From Ipomoea triloba (lineage: Eukaryota; Streptophyta; Magnoliopsida; Solanales; Convolvulaceae): a DNA stretch of 64,000 nt. The stretch spans positions 28,962,101 to 29,026,100 of the forward strand of contig NC_044916.1 in assembly GCF_003576645.1 (NCBI RefSeq). The letters are read 5' to 3'. The position numbers and the translations under genes were made by a program. Positions 26,261 to 38,848 of this stretch are shown here, one piece after another; the first letter of the stretch is position 1, and each line of letters begins with the position of its first letter. The notes beneath the pieces are model-generated. The model was not told where the DNA came from. It was given only the letters and a program-made list of their open reading frames with translations, and searched no databases.

Positions 26261-26385
26261 CAGCTATCAGCTAACAGCTAATTTATCAAACAACTTTCTA
26301 CAATCAGCCAATGTTTTCAACAAATCATATCTTCTAACCTAAACAACCAACCCAATCAGCTAATAGCCATTTACCAAACAGGGCC
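26107..26385. mobile_element. Tourist-type (PIF/Harbinger) MITE
   Basis: Ends GGTCCTGTTTGGTAAATAA and (inverted) GGCCCTGTTTGGTAAATGG, flanked by the 3-bp duplication TAA, and 279 bp long. A truncated duplicate of its left part is at 25562-25715 because of the assembly duplication. Confidence 0.88.
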
Positions 26386-26486
26386 TAAGTAATTTATTTT
26401 CTATTTAATTTCTTCCCAAAAAGGTTGAATCTCCAACCTAAGGGCCCCACGTCTCGGCCCGTCAAAGCATCTGGAAGGAGCCCCTC

Positions 26487-26940
26487 ATTTTGAAAGCGGT
26501 TGTTATGCCATGGACCTATGTCCACCTTGTCACATGTCCATGTTCACAATTTTAGTACTTTATGTTTACAATTTTAGAACTCTATGTTTACAATTTTTTA
26601 ACTATATATTCACAGTTTTTGAACTCTATATTCACAATTACAGAACTTTAGGTTCACAATTTTAAAATAGTATGTTCACACTTTCAGAACTCTACCAGGA
26701 CTCTATATTCACAATTTAATAACTCTATATTCAATACTATAACACAATTTTTGAATATATATATAACAAAATTGTGAATATATAGTTCAAAACTTGTGAA
26801 TATTGAGTAATATAATTTTGTATATTGAGATTTAAAATTGTGAATATAGAGTTCTAAAATTGTAAATATAGAGTTTTTAAATTGTGAACATAGACCTGGT
26901 TCATATTGCAAGGTGGACCCGAGTCCATAATATAATTTAC
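26487..26940. mobile_element. Foldback element with an internal ATGTTCACAATTTTAGAACTC minisatellite
   Basis: The ends are inverted copies: a GGACC…GTCCACCTTG block at the left and its complement near GGTGGACCCGAGTCCATAAT at the right. The interior is a tandem of about 20-23 bp words (GTTCACAATTTTAGAACTC), followed by the same words inverted. Related ends appear at 30251-30294 and near 14815. Confidence 0.65.
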
Positions 26941-27357
26941 CTTTTAAAAATTATATCCAAAATTTACCACAGTTACCAACTGAGCTGCCCATGCGAAATT
27001 TATTTCCAATTTCTAACATTACAATGAGTGAAAAGAACTTCATCTCAAAACGAAGTCTATATCAAAATACTATAAACTAAATATAATGTCAACACTCAAC
27101 GCACAACTATACAAGAAGAAGCTAATAAATTAGCCAACTTGCGTCTTAATTCTTCTCAAGAATTTTTTTTTTTTTTAAATTCAAGTTTGGAACGTACAAA
27201 AATCCCTTTGAAAAGTTTCAGTCTTCTACTTCTCCATCTCTCTAGATTTAGAAAAGGTGAAAAAAATGCGCATTTTTAATCCTTAATTAGTTTCTATCAA
27301 TTATTTTAGTCTCTAATTTTTCACTGTTGCAATATATTGAATGTACTCTTCTAATTA

Positions 27358-27715
27358 ACTCTTCAAAAAGTTATAGTTTTAACCCATAACAAAAATATTA
27401 CATTCTATTAAAATTTTACTTAGTACATGTATATTTTAGTACTTTTTAATGTCTTTTCTTTAATTATAATCTTCTTTAGTCTCAATATTTTATTGGTAAA
27501 AGAAAAAAGAAACTTGATTTTAATAGATTTGTGTAGAAAAGCTAGGGACGATGTATCGCAACTGAAAATGTAAAATTTAAGAAAGAAGATTGTCAGTTCT
27601 ATATTTTGCATATGAAATACCAAATCTATAAAAGTTATATAAAATTTAATAAAATTTTAAAATACCCCTCTACTAAGTAAAATTTTGTTGTTTCAGGAGT
27701 TAAAACTATAACTTT
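27358..27715. repeat. Imperfect inverted repeat
   Basis: AAAAAGTTATAGTTTTAAC near 27366 and TTTTACTTAGTACA near 27415 are mirrored by TACTAAGTAAAATTTT and GTTAAAACTATAACTTTT near 27672-27715. It is probably a decayed foldback MITE. No target duplication was identified. Confidence 0.45.
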
Positions 27716-30469
27716 TTTTTTAAGAATTAGGAAATTTTGTACGTATATAATTAATTTTGTGAATATGTAATTCAATAAGTGCACACACCTAGATTAATTT
27801 TGTGAATATAGTGGCTGAGATTTTGGAAATAATTTTCAAATAAAATTCCCTACTAGTTACAACCTACAATATATACCAAATCGATCTGCATATAATAAAA
27901 TATAAATATATACCAAATCTGCATCTAGTATTCTAGCTAGTGTAATACTTACCCAGCCACCGAGGCTAGGATGAGGCCGGCCAAGAAAAAGCCTCTAAGT
28001 TGCAATGTTTGACTAATTTCTAGTCTACATACCGACGAAGAAAACCCAATTTGAGAGTTTTTAGTATGTCATATCAATATCAATCGTCAATAAACTTAAT
28101 AAAAACTAATAAAGTTAAGCGCTTATTGAAAATTAAAATATTAGTGTAATTATTTGTTGAAATAAATAGTTTATATCATTTATTTCTTAAATTTTATTCT
28201 CTATTATATCATTTATTACATTTCCTAAATATCCTGCATTCTGTTAGTGTAAATTAAACTTTAGTAATGAAATATTCCGTTAACTATTTATTATTGTTAA
28301 CTTATTCATTAATTTTTATAAGCAATGTCTTACGTTCGAACCATATCCCAATAAAAAATTGACATAATTGTTATGAATATGTTACAGTACAATGTATTAA
28401 AAAATACAAAATAAAATTTAACATTAACTTTGGTTAATTAATTAATTAGAATCACGCATTGAATTGGGCATTGATGAAACGGTACACCTAATTTACAATA
28501 TATATATATTAAACATAGATGAGAAAACTATGTCTATTAGCATTGTCTTTTTGGAAAAAGATAATTTGGTTCTGTTTTTTAAGGTGCACTGTGTCAAGGC
28601 ACTAAAATTGCTTTGAAGCACACAAGGGGACTAAATCAAATCAATAATTCATTTATGGCAAAAGTGGCAACAAGAGGAAGCATGAATCACGCCAATTAAT
28701 AAGGTTTTATGTTCCAAAAACTATGCTAGTACTATCCATTGAATGTGCTTCCTTCTAAAACTGCTATTGTACCAGTTAATCCAACTTTTCTGCCACAGGT
28801 CATAGTTATACATTCTTGAAATATTTACTTGTATGAAAAATTTGATAATCTTGCATTAATATACGTCATGATACCGAATGATACTTTGATAAGTTCTGAA
28901 ACATTAATTTAAAAATACACATTGAACATTGAACTATTCACGCAATGTACGTGTGGTAACTAGTATACTATATAAGTGTATATAATATCCATACTGTTGT
29001 TGAACGTCTTGGACATTAGATCGGAGATATATAATTTAGTCATGATTTAATTCTGAATTTTTCAAAAGTAAAAATTAGTAAATTTTAAAACCAGAACTCT
29101 TAACAACAAATTTAAATTTTACTAAGTGAGGTTTATATATTAGTCACTTTTTATTATGGTTATTGATTCTCTCTTATTTGAGGTACTGTATTATTGTATT
29201 TAGTCTATGTAGGGACCATAAGTCATTAATTGTATGCCAATGACTTTGTGATAAATATAACAGACAACTAAAAAAAATATTAAGTGTACTTTAGATAAAA
29301 CTCATGTCATATGTCATAATAATTTTATAATATAAATGAATTTTTAAAAAATGTGACTTTTTTTTTTATAGATATTTCAAAGTATGTCATATTAGTAGAA
29401 AATAAAAAATGATATAAAATGTGAAGGTAAATATAAATATTAGTCCAATGACGTTGGGCTGGGGCAAATACGACTCTCTAAGTCATATATATACTAATAG
29501 TAGTAAAACATATAGAAATATAGAATGAAGGTATCGAGTAACCAATGTTGTACTAGCTATATGATTATAACATATAATAATTTTGAATTCTAAACCTAAA
29601 GTCCATCAATACTCTTGCTTCGAAAACTGATAAAGGAGATAAATTGAAATATGTGTATCAACAACAAGATCAAATTCTAATCCTTGGCAGTGATTTGCAC
29701 TTTGCACCTTGTGTAACTACTAAAAAAGTAAAATGTGACCCATTTAGCATTTCCTTGGGAAAGAAATGGTATGTATATTAAAATTTGGATATTCTAAATG
29801 ATATTGCTTTATATAATTACTAGTATTTTCGCCCGTGCGTTGCACGGAATGAATTTCCTATAATAGGTTAAGAATATTTAGATTGATATACAATTATGTA
29901 AATTATAAAATCAAATGTTATATAGTGCAATTAAGAATTGAGTTTGATCGATTTGTGGGCATGTTTTATTTGTTGTGTATTTTTGCCTAACAGTTAGGCT
30001 GTATAATGTGTTAAGAGTTATAATTCTACCTAAACATGTCAAATTTTGGCTCTTTAGGTTATACTTTATTTATCCTTAGAATTTTATCTGTGTAATTAAT
30101 TTAGTTAATTTTTTTTAATGTGTTATAGTTAGACTTCTTTGAGTAAAATAATGATGTTTGCAAATAATATAGTAATCGGATAAAAACTGTATAGCTTGGA
30201 ATAACAAAAAATCTGCATTAGATAAGCTAATTCATTTATTAGCATTTAAAAATTATGAACATGGACCCGGGTCCATAGCATAATTTACCAACCTCTACCA
30301 CGACCGTTCCCCCTTCTCACTCAATATGAAAAATCAATTTCGCTCCTATCAATTTACCGGTGCGCGATGCAGGAATAAATTTTTTTTATTATATAATTAG
30401 ATAATAAAATAAAAAATGAAATTATAAACAATTTTAATATTGGAAAGTGTACCATAATACAATAGAATT
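27716..30469. other. AT-rich intergenic DNA, no gene
   Basis: No coding region supported. At 29834-29850 CCCGTGCGTTGCACGG is a short palindrome of a kind common at plant transposon ends; similar words occur at 30357 and 46185. A repeat-end fragment is at 30251-30294. Confidence 0.5.
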
Positions 30470-32400
30470 TTTTTTGGTCGGGGGTTAAAGTTGAGGATAT
30501 TGTTTTTATTAATAGTATAGATTGCATTGCAGGAAAATATATGTTCTGTATTATTACGATTAATAATTTTAATCCAGAATTGTATTACGAATAGGAACGT
30601 TGGAAAGAATATATATTTTATTAGAAATTGTATTACCATATTTTACAATATTACGCAATCATTAATAGTATAGGAGTGTTTTGGGCGGGAAGTTAAAGTT
30701 CATGATATTGTTTTTATTAATAGTATAGATTAGAAATTATAATCTAGAATTGTATTACGAATAAGAACGTAGGAAAAAATATATTTTATTAATAATTCTA
30801 TTTTAATTTACAATTGTATTAGGGATAGGAATTGTATTAGCATATTTTACAATATTACGCAAACCATAATATTATAAGTCTGTTTTGGGCGGAAAGTTAA
30901 AACTGAGGATATTGTTTTTATTAATAGTATAGATTGCATTGCAGAGAAATATATATACTGAATTATTACCATTAGTAATTCTAGTCTAGAATTGTATTAC
31001 GAATAGGAACGTAGGGAAGAATATATATTTTATAAGGAATTCTATTTTAATTTACAATTGTATTAGAAATAAGAACTGTATTACCATATTTTATAATATT
31101 ACGCTAACCATAATATTATAGGTCTGTTTTGGGCGGGAAGTTAAAACTGAGGATATTGTTTTTATTAATAGTATAGATATAGATTGCATTGCAGAGAAAT
31201 ATATATACTGAATTATTACCATTAGTAATTGTAGTGTAGAATTGTATTACGAATAGGAACGTAGAGAAGAATATATTTTATTAAGAATTCTATTTTAATT
31301 TACAATTGTATTAAGGATAGGAACTGTATTACCATATTCTATAATATTACGCAAACCATAATATTATAGATCTGTTTTGGGCGGAAAGTTAAAACTGAGG
31401 ATATTGTTTTTATTAATAGTATAGATTGCATTGCAGAGAAATATATACACTGAATTATTACCATTACTAATTCTAGTCTACAATTGTATTACGAATAGGA
31501 ACGTAGAGAAGAATATATTTTATTAGGAATTTTATTTTAATTTACAATTGTATTAGGGATAGGAATTGTATTACCGTATTTTACAATATTACGCAAACCA
31601 TAATATTATAGGTCTGTTTTGGGCGGAAAGTTAAAACTGAGGATATTGTTTTTATTAATAGTAAAGATTGCATTGCAGAGAGATATATATACTGAATTAT
31701 TAACATTAGTAATTCTAGTTTAGAATTGTATTCCGAATAGGAACGTAGGGAAGAATATATTTTATTAGGAATTCTATTTTAATTTACAATTGTATTAGGG
31801 ATAGGAATTGTATTACCATATTTTACAATATTACGCAAACCATAATATTATAGGTCTGTTTTGGGCGGGAAATTAAAATTGAGGATATTGTTTTTATTAA
31901 TAGTATAGATTGCATTGCAGAAAAATATATATACTGACTTACTACCATTAATTAGTAATTCTAGTCTAGAATTGTATTACGAATATGAACGTAGAGAAGA
32001 ATATATTTTATTAGGAATTCTATTTTAATTTACAATTGTATTAGGGATAGGAATTGTATTACCATATTTTACAATATTACGCAAACCATAATATTATAGG
32101 TCTGTTTTGGGCGGGAAGTTAAAACTGAGGATATTGTTTTTATTAATAGTATAGATTGCATTGCAGAGAAATATATATACTGAATTATTACCATTAGTAA
32201 TTCTAGTCTAGAATTGTATTACGAATAGGAACGTAGGGAAGAATATATTTTATTAGGAATTCTATTTTAATTTACAATTGTATTAGGGATAGGAATTGTA
32301 TTACCATATTTTACAATATTAATATTACGCAACCATAATATTATAGGTCTATTTTGGGCGGGAAGTTAAAATTGAGGATATTGTTTTTATTAATAGTATA
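30470..32400. repeat. Tandem array of a ~244-bp unit, about 8-9 copies
   Basis: The anchor TTTTGGGCGG(G/A)AAGTTAAA recurs near 30679, 30883, 31127, 31374, 31617, 31859, 32104 and 32352, with a more diverged first copy near 30474. Spacing is 203-248 bp, mostly 242-248. Each unit also holds TTTTTATTAATAGTATAGAT, GCATTGCAGAGAAATATAT and ATTGTATTACGAATAGGAAC. The copies are highly similar toward the right, which suggests recent amplification. The array ends about 125 bp before a TATA box. Confidence 0.92.
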
Positions 32401-32525
32401 GATATAGATTAGTCCGTATTAAATTGTTATAAAAAATTCATTAATTTGATTTCAGTTGATGCCTAACTATAAACTGCTGGAAAAGTAGTTGACAATATTG
32501 ATATGTCCTAGTCTCCTAGACCATC

Positions 32526-32533
32526 TATAAATA
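32526..32533 (+). promoter_or_regulatory. TATA box of the organ-specific protein gene
   Basis: TATAAATA in the context ATCTATAAATAAGGAG. It predicts transcription starting near 32556, upstream of both candidate ATGs (32579 and 32612). Confidence 0.6.
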
Positions 32534-32611
32534 AGGAGTAAGAGCTGAGGAGGTTGCATTGCATTGCATATTTAATTCATGAAATCTAAAGAGACAGGTA
32601 TCCACCTTAGC

Positions 32612-33014
32612 ATGAAGCCATTCACAGCCTTCTACTTTCTCTTCACCCTCCTTCTGGTACGTATTAATCTAAGTATTTCGATCTATTTTTTAAAAATTAT
32701 TTATTAATTACAAAATTTAAAAAAAATTTTTTTTTTTTTTTTGGTTTTCTGGTGTTCTGCAGCTTAATTATTGTTTTTCCACCGATGCAAGAATGATCCC
32801 TGCAGAAGAATATTGGAAGAGACAGATGAATGGAGAAGCAATGCCAAGAGCAATCTCAGACTTAACGAGGAATCAAGATTCATCCTTTAAGGTCGCGTTT
32901 GTTGGAAACTTTAACGCCAAACCAAACAGCGCGGGCATCATATATCATGCTAATGCCCAAGATGATGTCAGTCCCAAGAAACAGGAGAAGAGAAACGAGA
33001 GATCAAACCCGTGA
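32612..33014 (+). CDS. Organ-specific protein S2/P4-like small secreted protein
   Basis: Two exons, 32612-32656 and 32763-33014, joined by a GT-AG intron whose ends fall on codon boundaries, give 98 aa. Residues 1 to about 24 (MKPFTAFYFLFTLLL then LNYCFSTDA) are a signal peptide. The mature part starts near RMIPAEEYWKRQM and MPRAISDL, which matches the EYW…MPxAI opening of the plant organ-specific protein S2/P4 family. A single FVGNFNAKPN…IYH segment matches that family's FVKDFEPRPN…YH repeat. The tail is charged (SPKKQEKRNERSNP). The intron within the signal-peptide region is also usual for the family. Function is unknown; expression is often organ- or stress-specific. An in-frame ATG at 32579 would add 11 residues ahead of the hydrophobic segment, so 32612 is preferred. 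Confidence 0.85.
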
Positions 33015-33197
33015 TCTGATTATTAGCAGATGATCGAAAATGCATGTATGTAGAATGAGAGAGAGCATTATAAATAATATTCAGGTTAAGTTGAGCTTTT
33101 ATGAAACAAGCTAAGCATATGAGCACACTGCAACGCTATACTGTAATAATTATTAGTTTCAAGTTATATATCACCATGTTTGGTTTGAATTCTCAAT

Positions 33198-33515
33198 TGG
33201 GATGTTTGGTAAATAGTTGTTAATTGATAGCTTTTAACTGATTAGGTTAGTAAGTTTGACTAGTTGATACATTAGTTGATTGTAGAAAAACGTTTTGTAA
33301 ATTGGCACATGCAAAACGACTTTCTCAAAAAGCAGATGGAAAAAGCTACTAATAATTTGAGCAATTTTTGAATTTTAGCACTTTGGAGTAATAAGTTGTT
33401 ACAAAAAGCTAATTAATCAAACACTCATATTGATTGCTTAATAAAGTCAAATAGCTAATATTGATCAAATAAGCCAAAATTAACTGATAAACTAACTATA
33501 TTACCAAACAGGACC
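33198..33515. mobile_element. Tourist-like MITE
   Basis: Ends TGGGATGTTTGGTAAATAG and (inverted) GGTCCTGTTTGGTAATATAG, flanked by AAT on both sides, 318 bp. Interior words (AGCTAAT, CAAATAGCT) resemble the Tourist copy at 26107-26385. Confidence 0.7.
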
Positions 33516-33518
33516 AAT

Positions 33519-35411
33519 ATATTTCTGTGATTATTTGAACTAACATACATGATAACCACAATCTTATTCTTTATATAAACAAACAAAAAAATGGAACAAT
33601 TGATTAATAATAAAATAGCTCGAAAAAAATTAGTTAAAATGATATTTAAATGATCATTTTGGAGCAATATTTTGATTGGGTCCACTCTCGATTTGGGTCA
33701 GATCAAAGTAAATTTGGTTCTCCTAAATAAGAAGTTTAATTTAATATATTATATACTGAAAAACTAATAATAAGTTGATGAGAAATTAATTATCAAAATG
33801 TACTCATTAAGTTGGAAAAATTGAATTTTGAAAGGTTTTAAAATAATTTTTGTCCTACATTAAAAAAAATATGTAGATTTGTATTAGTGTAAATACAATT
33901 TAACGTTTTATAAAGTTTGAATTGTGTAGTATATATGTTCTCTTTTGTATGCATTATCGAACATACTGTTGTCAAGTAACTTAGAAATGATCTTTTAAAA
34001 GAATTGTTAATTTTGAATTATTGTGAAAAAATTACTACATAAATTATAATTCGGGCCGAATTTTAGGGCGCGTAAGATAGGCAACAGCACAGGGGTCCCA
34101 AAATTTTAGGGGCCCCTAGTCTAGCCCTGGGTTATGTTTTACACGTGTTATGTTTAGATAAACTTATTAAATAAAATATTTGTAGTTTGCGTTAGGTTTA
34201 TAATTTTGTTCATAATAAATAAAGTTTGAATTTGTTTTAGCTTTTTTTTTTTGCATTTTTCTCTTTGCAATTTTTCTTCAATTCGTAGTTTATTTATACT
34301 TTGATAGGGCCTCCCTTATTTACCAGCACAGAGCCACGCAAATAAAAAAAAACGGCCCTGATTATTTATAATTAAAATATTAATATCATGGAATCGTTCA
34401 AGGTAAATACTAGAGTGTGGTTGACTGGGTGCATGGTATAAATTCAAAATTTATAATGTCATTATCATTTTTAACATTGGAAAATTCTAGAAATACTTTG
34501 GTTAATTAAGACCTGTCCTATTCAAGGTGACACTATGTATAGAATTAGCCAATTGTTTAATTACAAAGATAGTGCATTGAATTATAAAATGTCACCTCAT
34601 ATAATATTTGAAAAATCTCGGTGAACTCTCATTTATATACTCGCAACTTCTACTTCCTTTCACAAGTAGGTAGTCACTTTTTTGTGGATCTATATAATGA
34701 AAAATAGCATATTCTTGTTTGTCAGATCAGAGAAGTAGATCGTGAGAGATTATAATTTGAAAGTATATACACGGTAAAACTCATAATATTTATCTCACGA
34801 ATTCAACTCAAACTAGCATCTAATTGGCACCGTACTTTGTTTTAAAGACTTGATAAAATAGATAAATTTGATAGGTGGTGACTAATCAAATAAAGTTATT
34901 AGCTCTTTTTAAATGAGTATATCCTTTTCCTTTTGGGTGACAAGGAGAACCACAATTTATATTTGAGAATGTGTACTGAGAAAAATTTGTTTTATGACTC
35001 TAGTCAATAAAGGATCACAATAAGATAAACCAACCTAGCTAGGTTGTTCATAGCTGTGCTAACCAAAAAAAATTAATATGTCACTTTTATTGAGATTTTT
35101 TTTTAAAGCACACTTTTATTGAGAGTTAAATTTAAAACTTTATAGTTATCAAATCAATAATTTAATTAATTTAGTTGTACTTGTTCCTGTAAAATTCTTG
35201 AATTAGGTGCAATCCTTTTAATTGACCTAAATCACAAACAATATCACTATTACACACGCCACACAAGGTAGTTATTGCGCAATGTCAACTTGCCAATATT
35301 GTTTGACCGATAATCCGGTAAAACTACTAATTAAATTAAAATTGCATAATATAAGATGAATAATGCTAGGTATTCCTCCTAAAAAATTTCCACCTAATTT
35401 TTTCTATTGAT
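33519..35411. other. Intergenic, no gene
   Basis: AT-rich. A locally GC-richer patch near 34055-34135 (AGGGGCCCCTAGTCTAGCCC) looks like an old repeat remnant. No coding evidence. Confidence 0.5.
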
Positions 35412-35834
35412 GGGGTGTTTGGTTGGAGGGAATTACAATTCTATTCTCACATAATTTCGAAGGCAATCAAATTCATTCGTTTAGTTGAAGGGAATTGTAA
35501 ATTCGCGGAATTGAAATTTCTCATTTTCATGGAATTAGAATTGCATGTCCCCATTGGCATTTCAATTCTATGAATTTTAGGAAGAAAAACATAACTTTGA
35601 TGCAAAATTACCTCTCTCTCTTTTCAACCTAGAATTGATGTTTGATCTCTTTTTTTTATTATAGCGTGTCTCCTTCTACTCTCTACACAGAACGTCAATC
35701 AGTAGGCCAACCTCAATGAAGTATGTTTTATCAAAATTTTCTTATCTATTTTATTGTTTTCGTTATGCAATCCTAGCGTTCATTTATACAACATTTTGCA
35801 TAAATTTTCAAAAGAAAAATTTGAATTTAGTCAT

Positions 35835-35894
<60 letters not shown>

Positions 35895-36086
35895 TGACTT
35901 TATACTACTTATTCCATTTCAATTTCATTTCATGTATACCAAACATATGAATTGAAATTCCATTAATTTTATTCATACAAATCAAACACTGGAATTTAAA
36001 TTACCACTTTATTCCAACATTATTCAATCTCCTATGAAATTGCAATTTCTTTTTCATCTAATTCCCTCCCTCCAACCAAACGTCCG
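35412..36086. mobile_element. Foldback MITE with GTTTGGTTGGAGGGA ends
   Basis: The left end GGGGTGTTTGGTTGGAGGGA is mirrored at the right by TCCCTCCAACCAAACGTCCG. A mirrored ATT/AAT microsatellite (35837-35890) lies inside. The ends resemble PIF/Harbinger-type MITEs; the target duplication is not clear. Confidence 0.65.
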
Positions 36087-36515
36087 TGATGTAACAACAT
36101 CTAATTATATTATTTAGTATTTAATTAAAAGTGTGTGAGATCAGTCAATTCATAACAACTAATGAATATAAACCACATAGAAGGAAAATATTAGAAAAAA
36201 TTTAAGAGGGTAAATAGCATTTTGCATATGAGATTAGGAGAATAAATGAATTGCATAATCATTCTGGGGACCAAGCTAATAATGATTGAGATAGATACTA
36301 GGTTTTGTATTTGACATTTCCAAACTAAACAGGCTTTCATTTTAAATTCATTATTGACTATAGATGAAATAAATAAATAAATAAATATTAAAAAAAAAAG
36401 AAATTACATATACAATATTATAACAAAAAGTAACTTTTTTTAAATAAAGATATGTAAATACTTTTTTATCTTTCTAAGTATTAACTCTGTTTGGCGAGCT
36501 TATTTAGAAGCTTAT

Positions 36516-36774
36516 GGGGGTGTTTGGTTATTGGCCTATAAGTCAAATTTTAGTTTATTTGACCAAGTTTAGCTGTTTGACCTATCAATAAGTTATTTTG
36601 AAGTGTTTGGTAAATCGCTTATTGGTTTTGGTTGATTGGGCCAATATGCTGAAAATTGAAAAGCTAATGAGTGTAGCTTTTTGTATCAACTTGTTGGATC
36701 AATGGGTATATTGAATATTTTATCATTTGAAATCAATGAGATTTACTTTTAAATGGGTGGTGTGTTTGTTATTT

Positions 36775-36820
<46 letters not shown>

Positions 36821-36850
36821 TAAACAAAACGGATGATGGGTTTGTCATTT

Positions 36851-36882
<32 letters not shown>

Positions 36883-37239
36883 TGAAAATAATTAATAAAA
36901 ATTGTTTTATAATATAATTTAATAAGAGTTAAATAAACAAAAATAATTAATTTATGACCTTAAAAAAAGTATAGATGATACCCAAATTTTATAATTATTT
37001 ATTAATAAGAGTTTATCTTCTTGTTATATTTAAAGGTTTAAATAATACAATACACTCATACCCTTAAATGTCATTGTATATTCAATCAGCTACTAGTAAA
37101 TAGCTAATTTACCAAACAGTTTTTTATAACCAGCTAATACAATGAGTTGGTCAAACCAGTTAACGCAATCAGCCATCAACTACTAGCTAAACCAATCAGC
37201 TCTCAGCTATCAGCTATCATCCGTTTGCCAAACACCCCC
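36516..37239. mobile_element. Tourist-like MITE, 724 bp
   Basis: Ends GGGGGTGTTTGG and (inverted) GGGGGTGTTTGGCAAACGG, flanked by a TAT duplication. The interior has AAT microsatellites and repeated CAGCTATCAG/AGCTAAT words common in this MITE class. Confidence 0.75.
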
Positions 37240-38076
37240 TATAACTTATTTTAAGTTACTAATAAGCTATAAGCTTTGTTTGGTAATGTACCCATAATAA
37301 GCTTTGTTTGGTAATAATGTACCCAAAATAAACTAGTAGCTTAAAATAAGAACTTATATTGAAAAATTATTTTAGGTAGCTTTTCAAAAAAATAAGCTAG
37401 TAGCTTCCTAACTTTTTTCTATCTTTATCCTTATTAATTTATTATTTTAAATAAATGACATCTTTTATCCTTCACGTCAATTAAAGTCTTTTTGGTCTTT
37501 TCTCTTCTCCTCTTCTCCCAAACTTCACCTGAGTAACCGTTATATATTATTATACGATGTATGACTTTCGTTTATTAACTTTTTTTTTTTTATTATGACC
37601 CTTCAATTGTTAAATATTTTATCAATTTAGTCCCCTAAAATGGGATTATTATTGGACGATGTTTGCGCTTAGTGTGTGTTACTTAGAAATTTTTTCTGAT
37701 TTCTCTCCCACATTATTTGGACAAACACCCCTTTTTGAAAAGTAATGATTGATCTTAGCTGGCTAAAGGTTTTAGTAAAACAAAAATAATACAAGATGAA
37801 TTTTATAATTATTGTAATATTTATAAAATAGAATTTGACAACATAGTGTCCATTTGCACAGTTGGTAGTGTGTGTATTCTAGCTACTGGTGTGAATTAGA
37901 AGGGTTGGCATAGAACTCGAGGAAATTTCAAACGTTATTCCTATTTAGACGAGAGAGTGAACTTTTGGTTGGACGAATTTTCACTTTAAGAGTGATTTTG
38001 GGAGATTTGACTTGTTAATTAAGCGGAATTTTTAATGCCTTTATATTTAGTCGTACTCATTGTTCGTTAGATTCAA

Positions 38077-38839
38077 GGGAAAATGACACTTTTTCCCCCT
38101 ATGTTATGTGCATATAGTATTTTTTCTCCTGTGTTATTAAAGTTGCTATTTTTCCCCCTGAAATGTTAAATTGGCATTTTTACCCTTAAAAATAATTATT
38201 TCATTTATTTTTTCTTCTCCAATAAATTATTACTTATATGTATGGATGATCACGGTTCGGTTCGAACCTAACCAAACATTGTAGCAATCATACCGAAATA
38301 GTATGGACGGTTCTGGTTATGATTCAGAACCGAAAAAAATAAAATTAAATAATTGTTGAACCGTGAACCGGAACTGAACCACAGTCATATATAGTGAAAA
38401 TGATCAAACACATATTTTGATAAATCGGTATGGTTCGATTCCAATTTCGATTTTGAACCGCCAATCAAAACTTATTTATTTATTTATTTTAATTTTATTT
38501 CTTATTTAAAAATAGTCTAAATTCAACAATTATTTTATTTTATTTCTTTCGGTTTTGAATCGTAACCGTAACTGCCGTCCATACTATTTAAGTTCAATTG
38601 CTATAGTGTTCGATTAGGTTCATATCGAACCGTGATCTTCCATACATATTAGTAATAATTGGTTGGAGAATAAAAATAAATGAAATAATTATTTTGAAGG
38701 ACAAAAATGTCAATTTAACATTACAGGGGGAAAAACTACCACTTTTAAAATAACTGAGGGGGGAAACTGTCACTTTAATAACACAGGGGGGAAAAGTGCT
38801 ATATGCACATAACATAGGGGGAAAAAGTGTCATTTTCCC
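38077..38839. mobile_element. Mutator-like MITE with a nested foldback
   Basis: A 763-bp element with long inverted ends (GGGAAAATGACACTTTTTCC at the left, mirrored at the right) and a perfect 9-bp duplication TAGATTCAA (38068-38076 and 38840-38848). Between the arms, about 38242-38645, is a second inverted repeat with GATCACGGTTCGGTTCGAAC at one side and CGAACCGTGATC at the other. It looks like an element inserted into an element. Confidence 0.88.
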
Positions 38840-38848
38840 TAGATTCAA

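Noticed and set aside
32793..33014. Fragment of a BURP protein, because of EEYW and MPRAI words
   Set aside because: The EYW…MPxAI plus FVxxFxxKPN…YH combination and the signal-peptide intron fit the organ-specific S2/P4 family better, and the ORF is complete.
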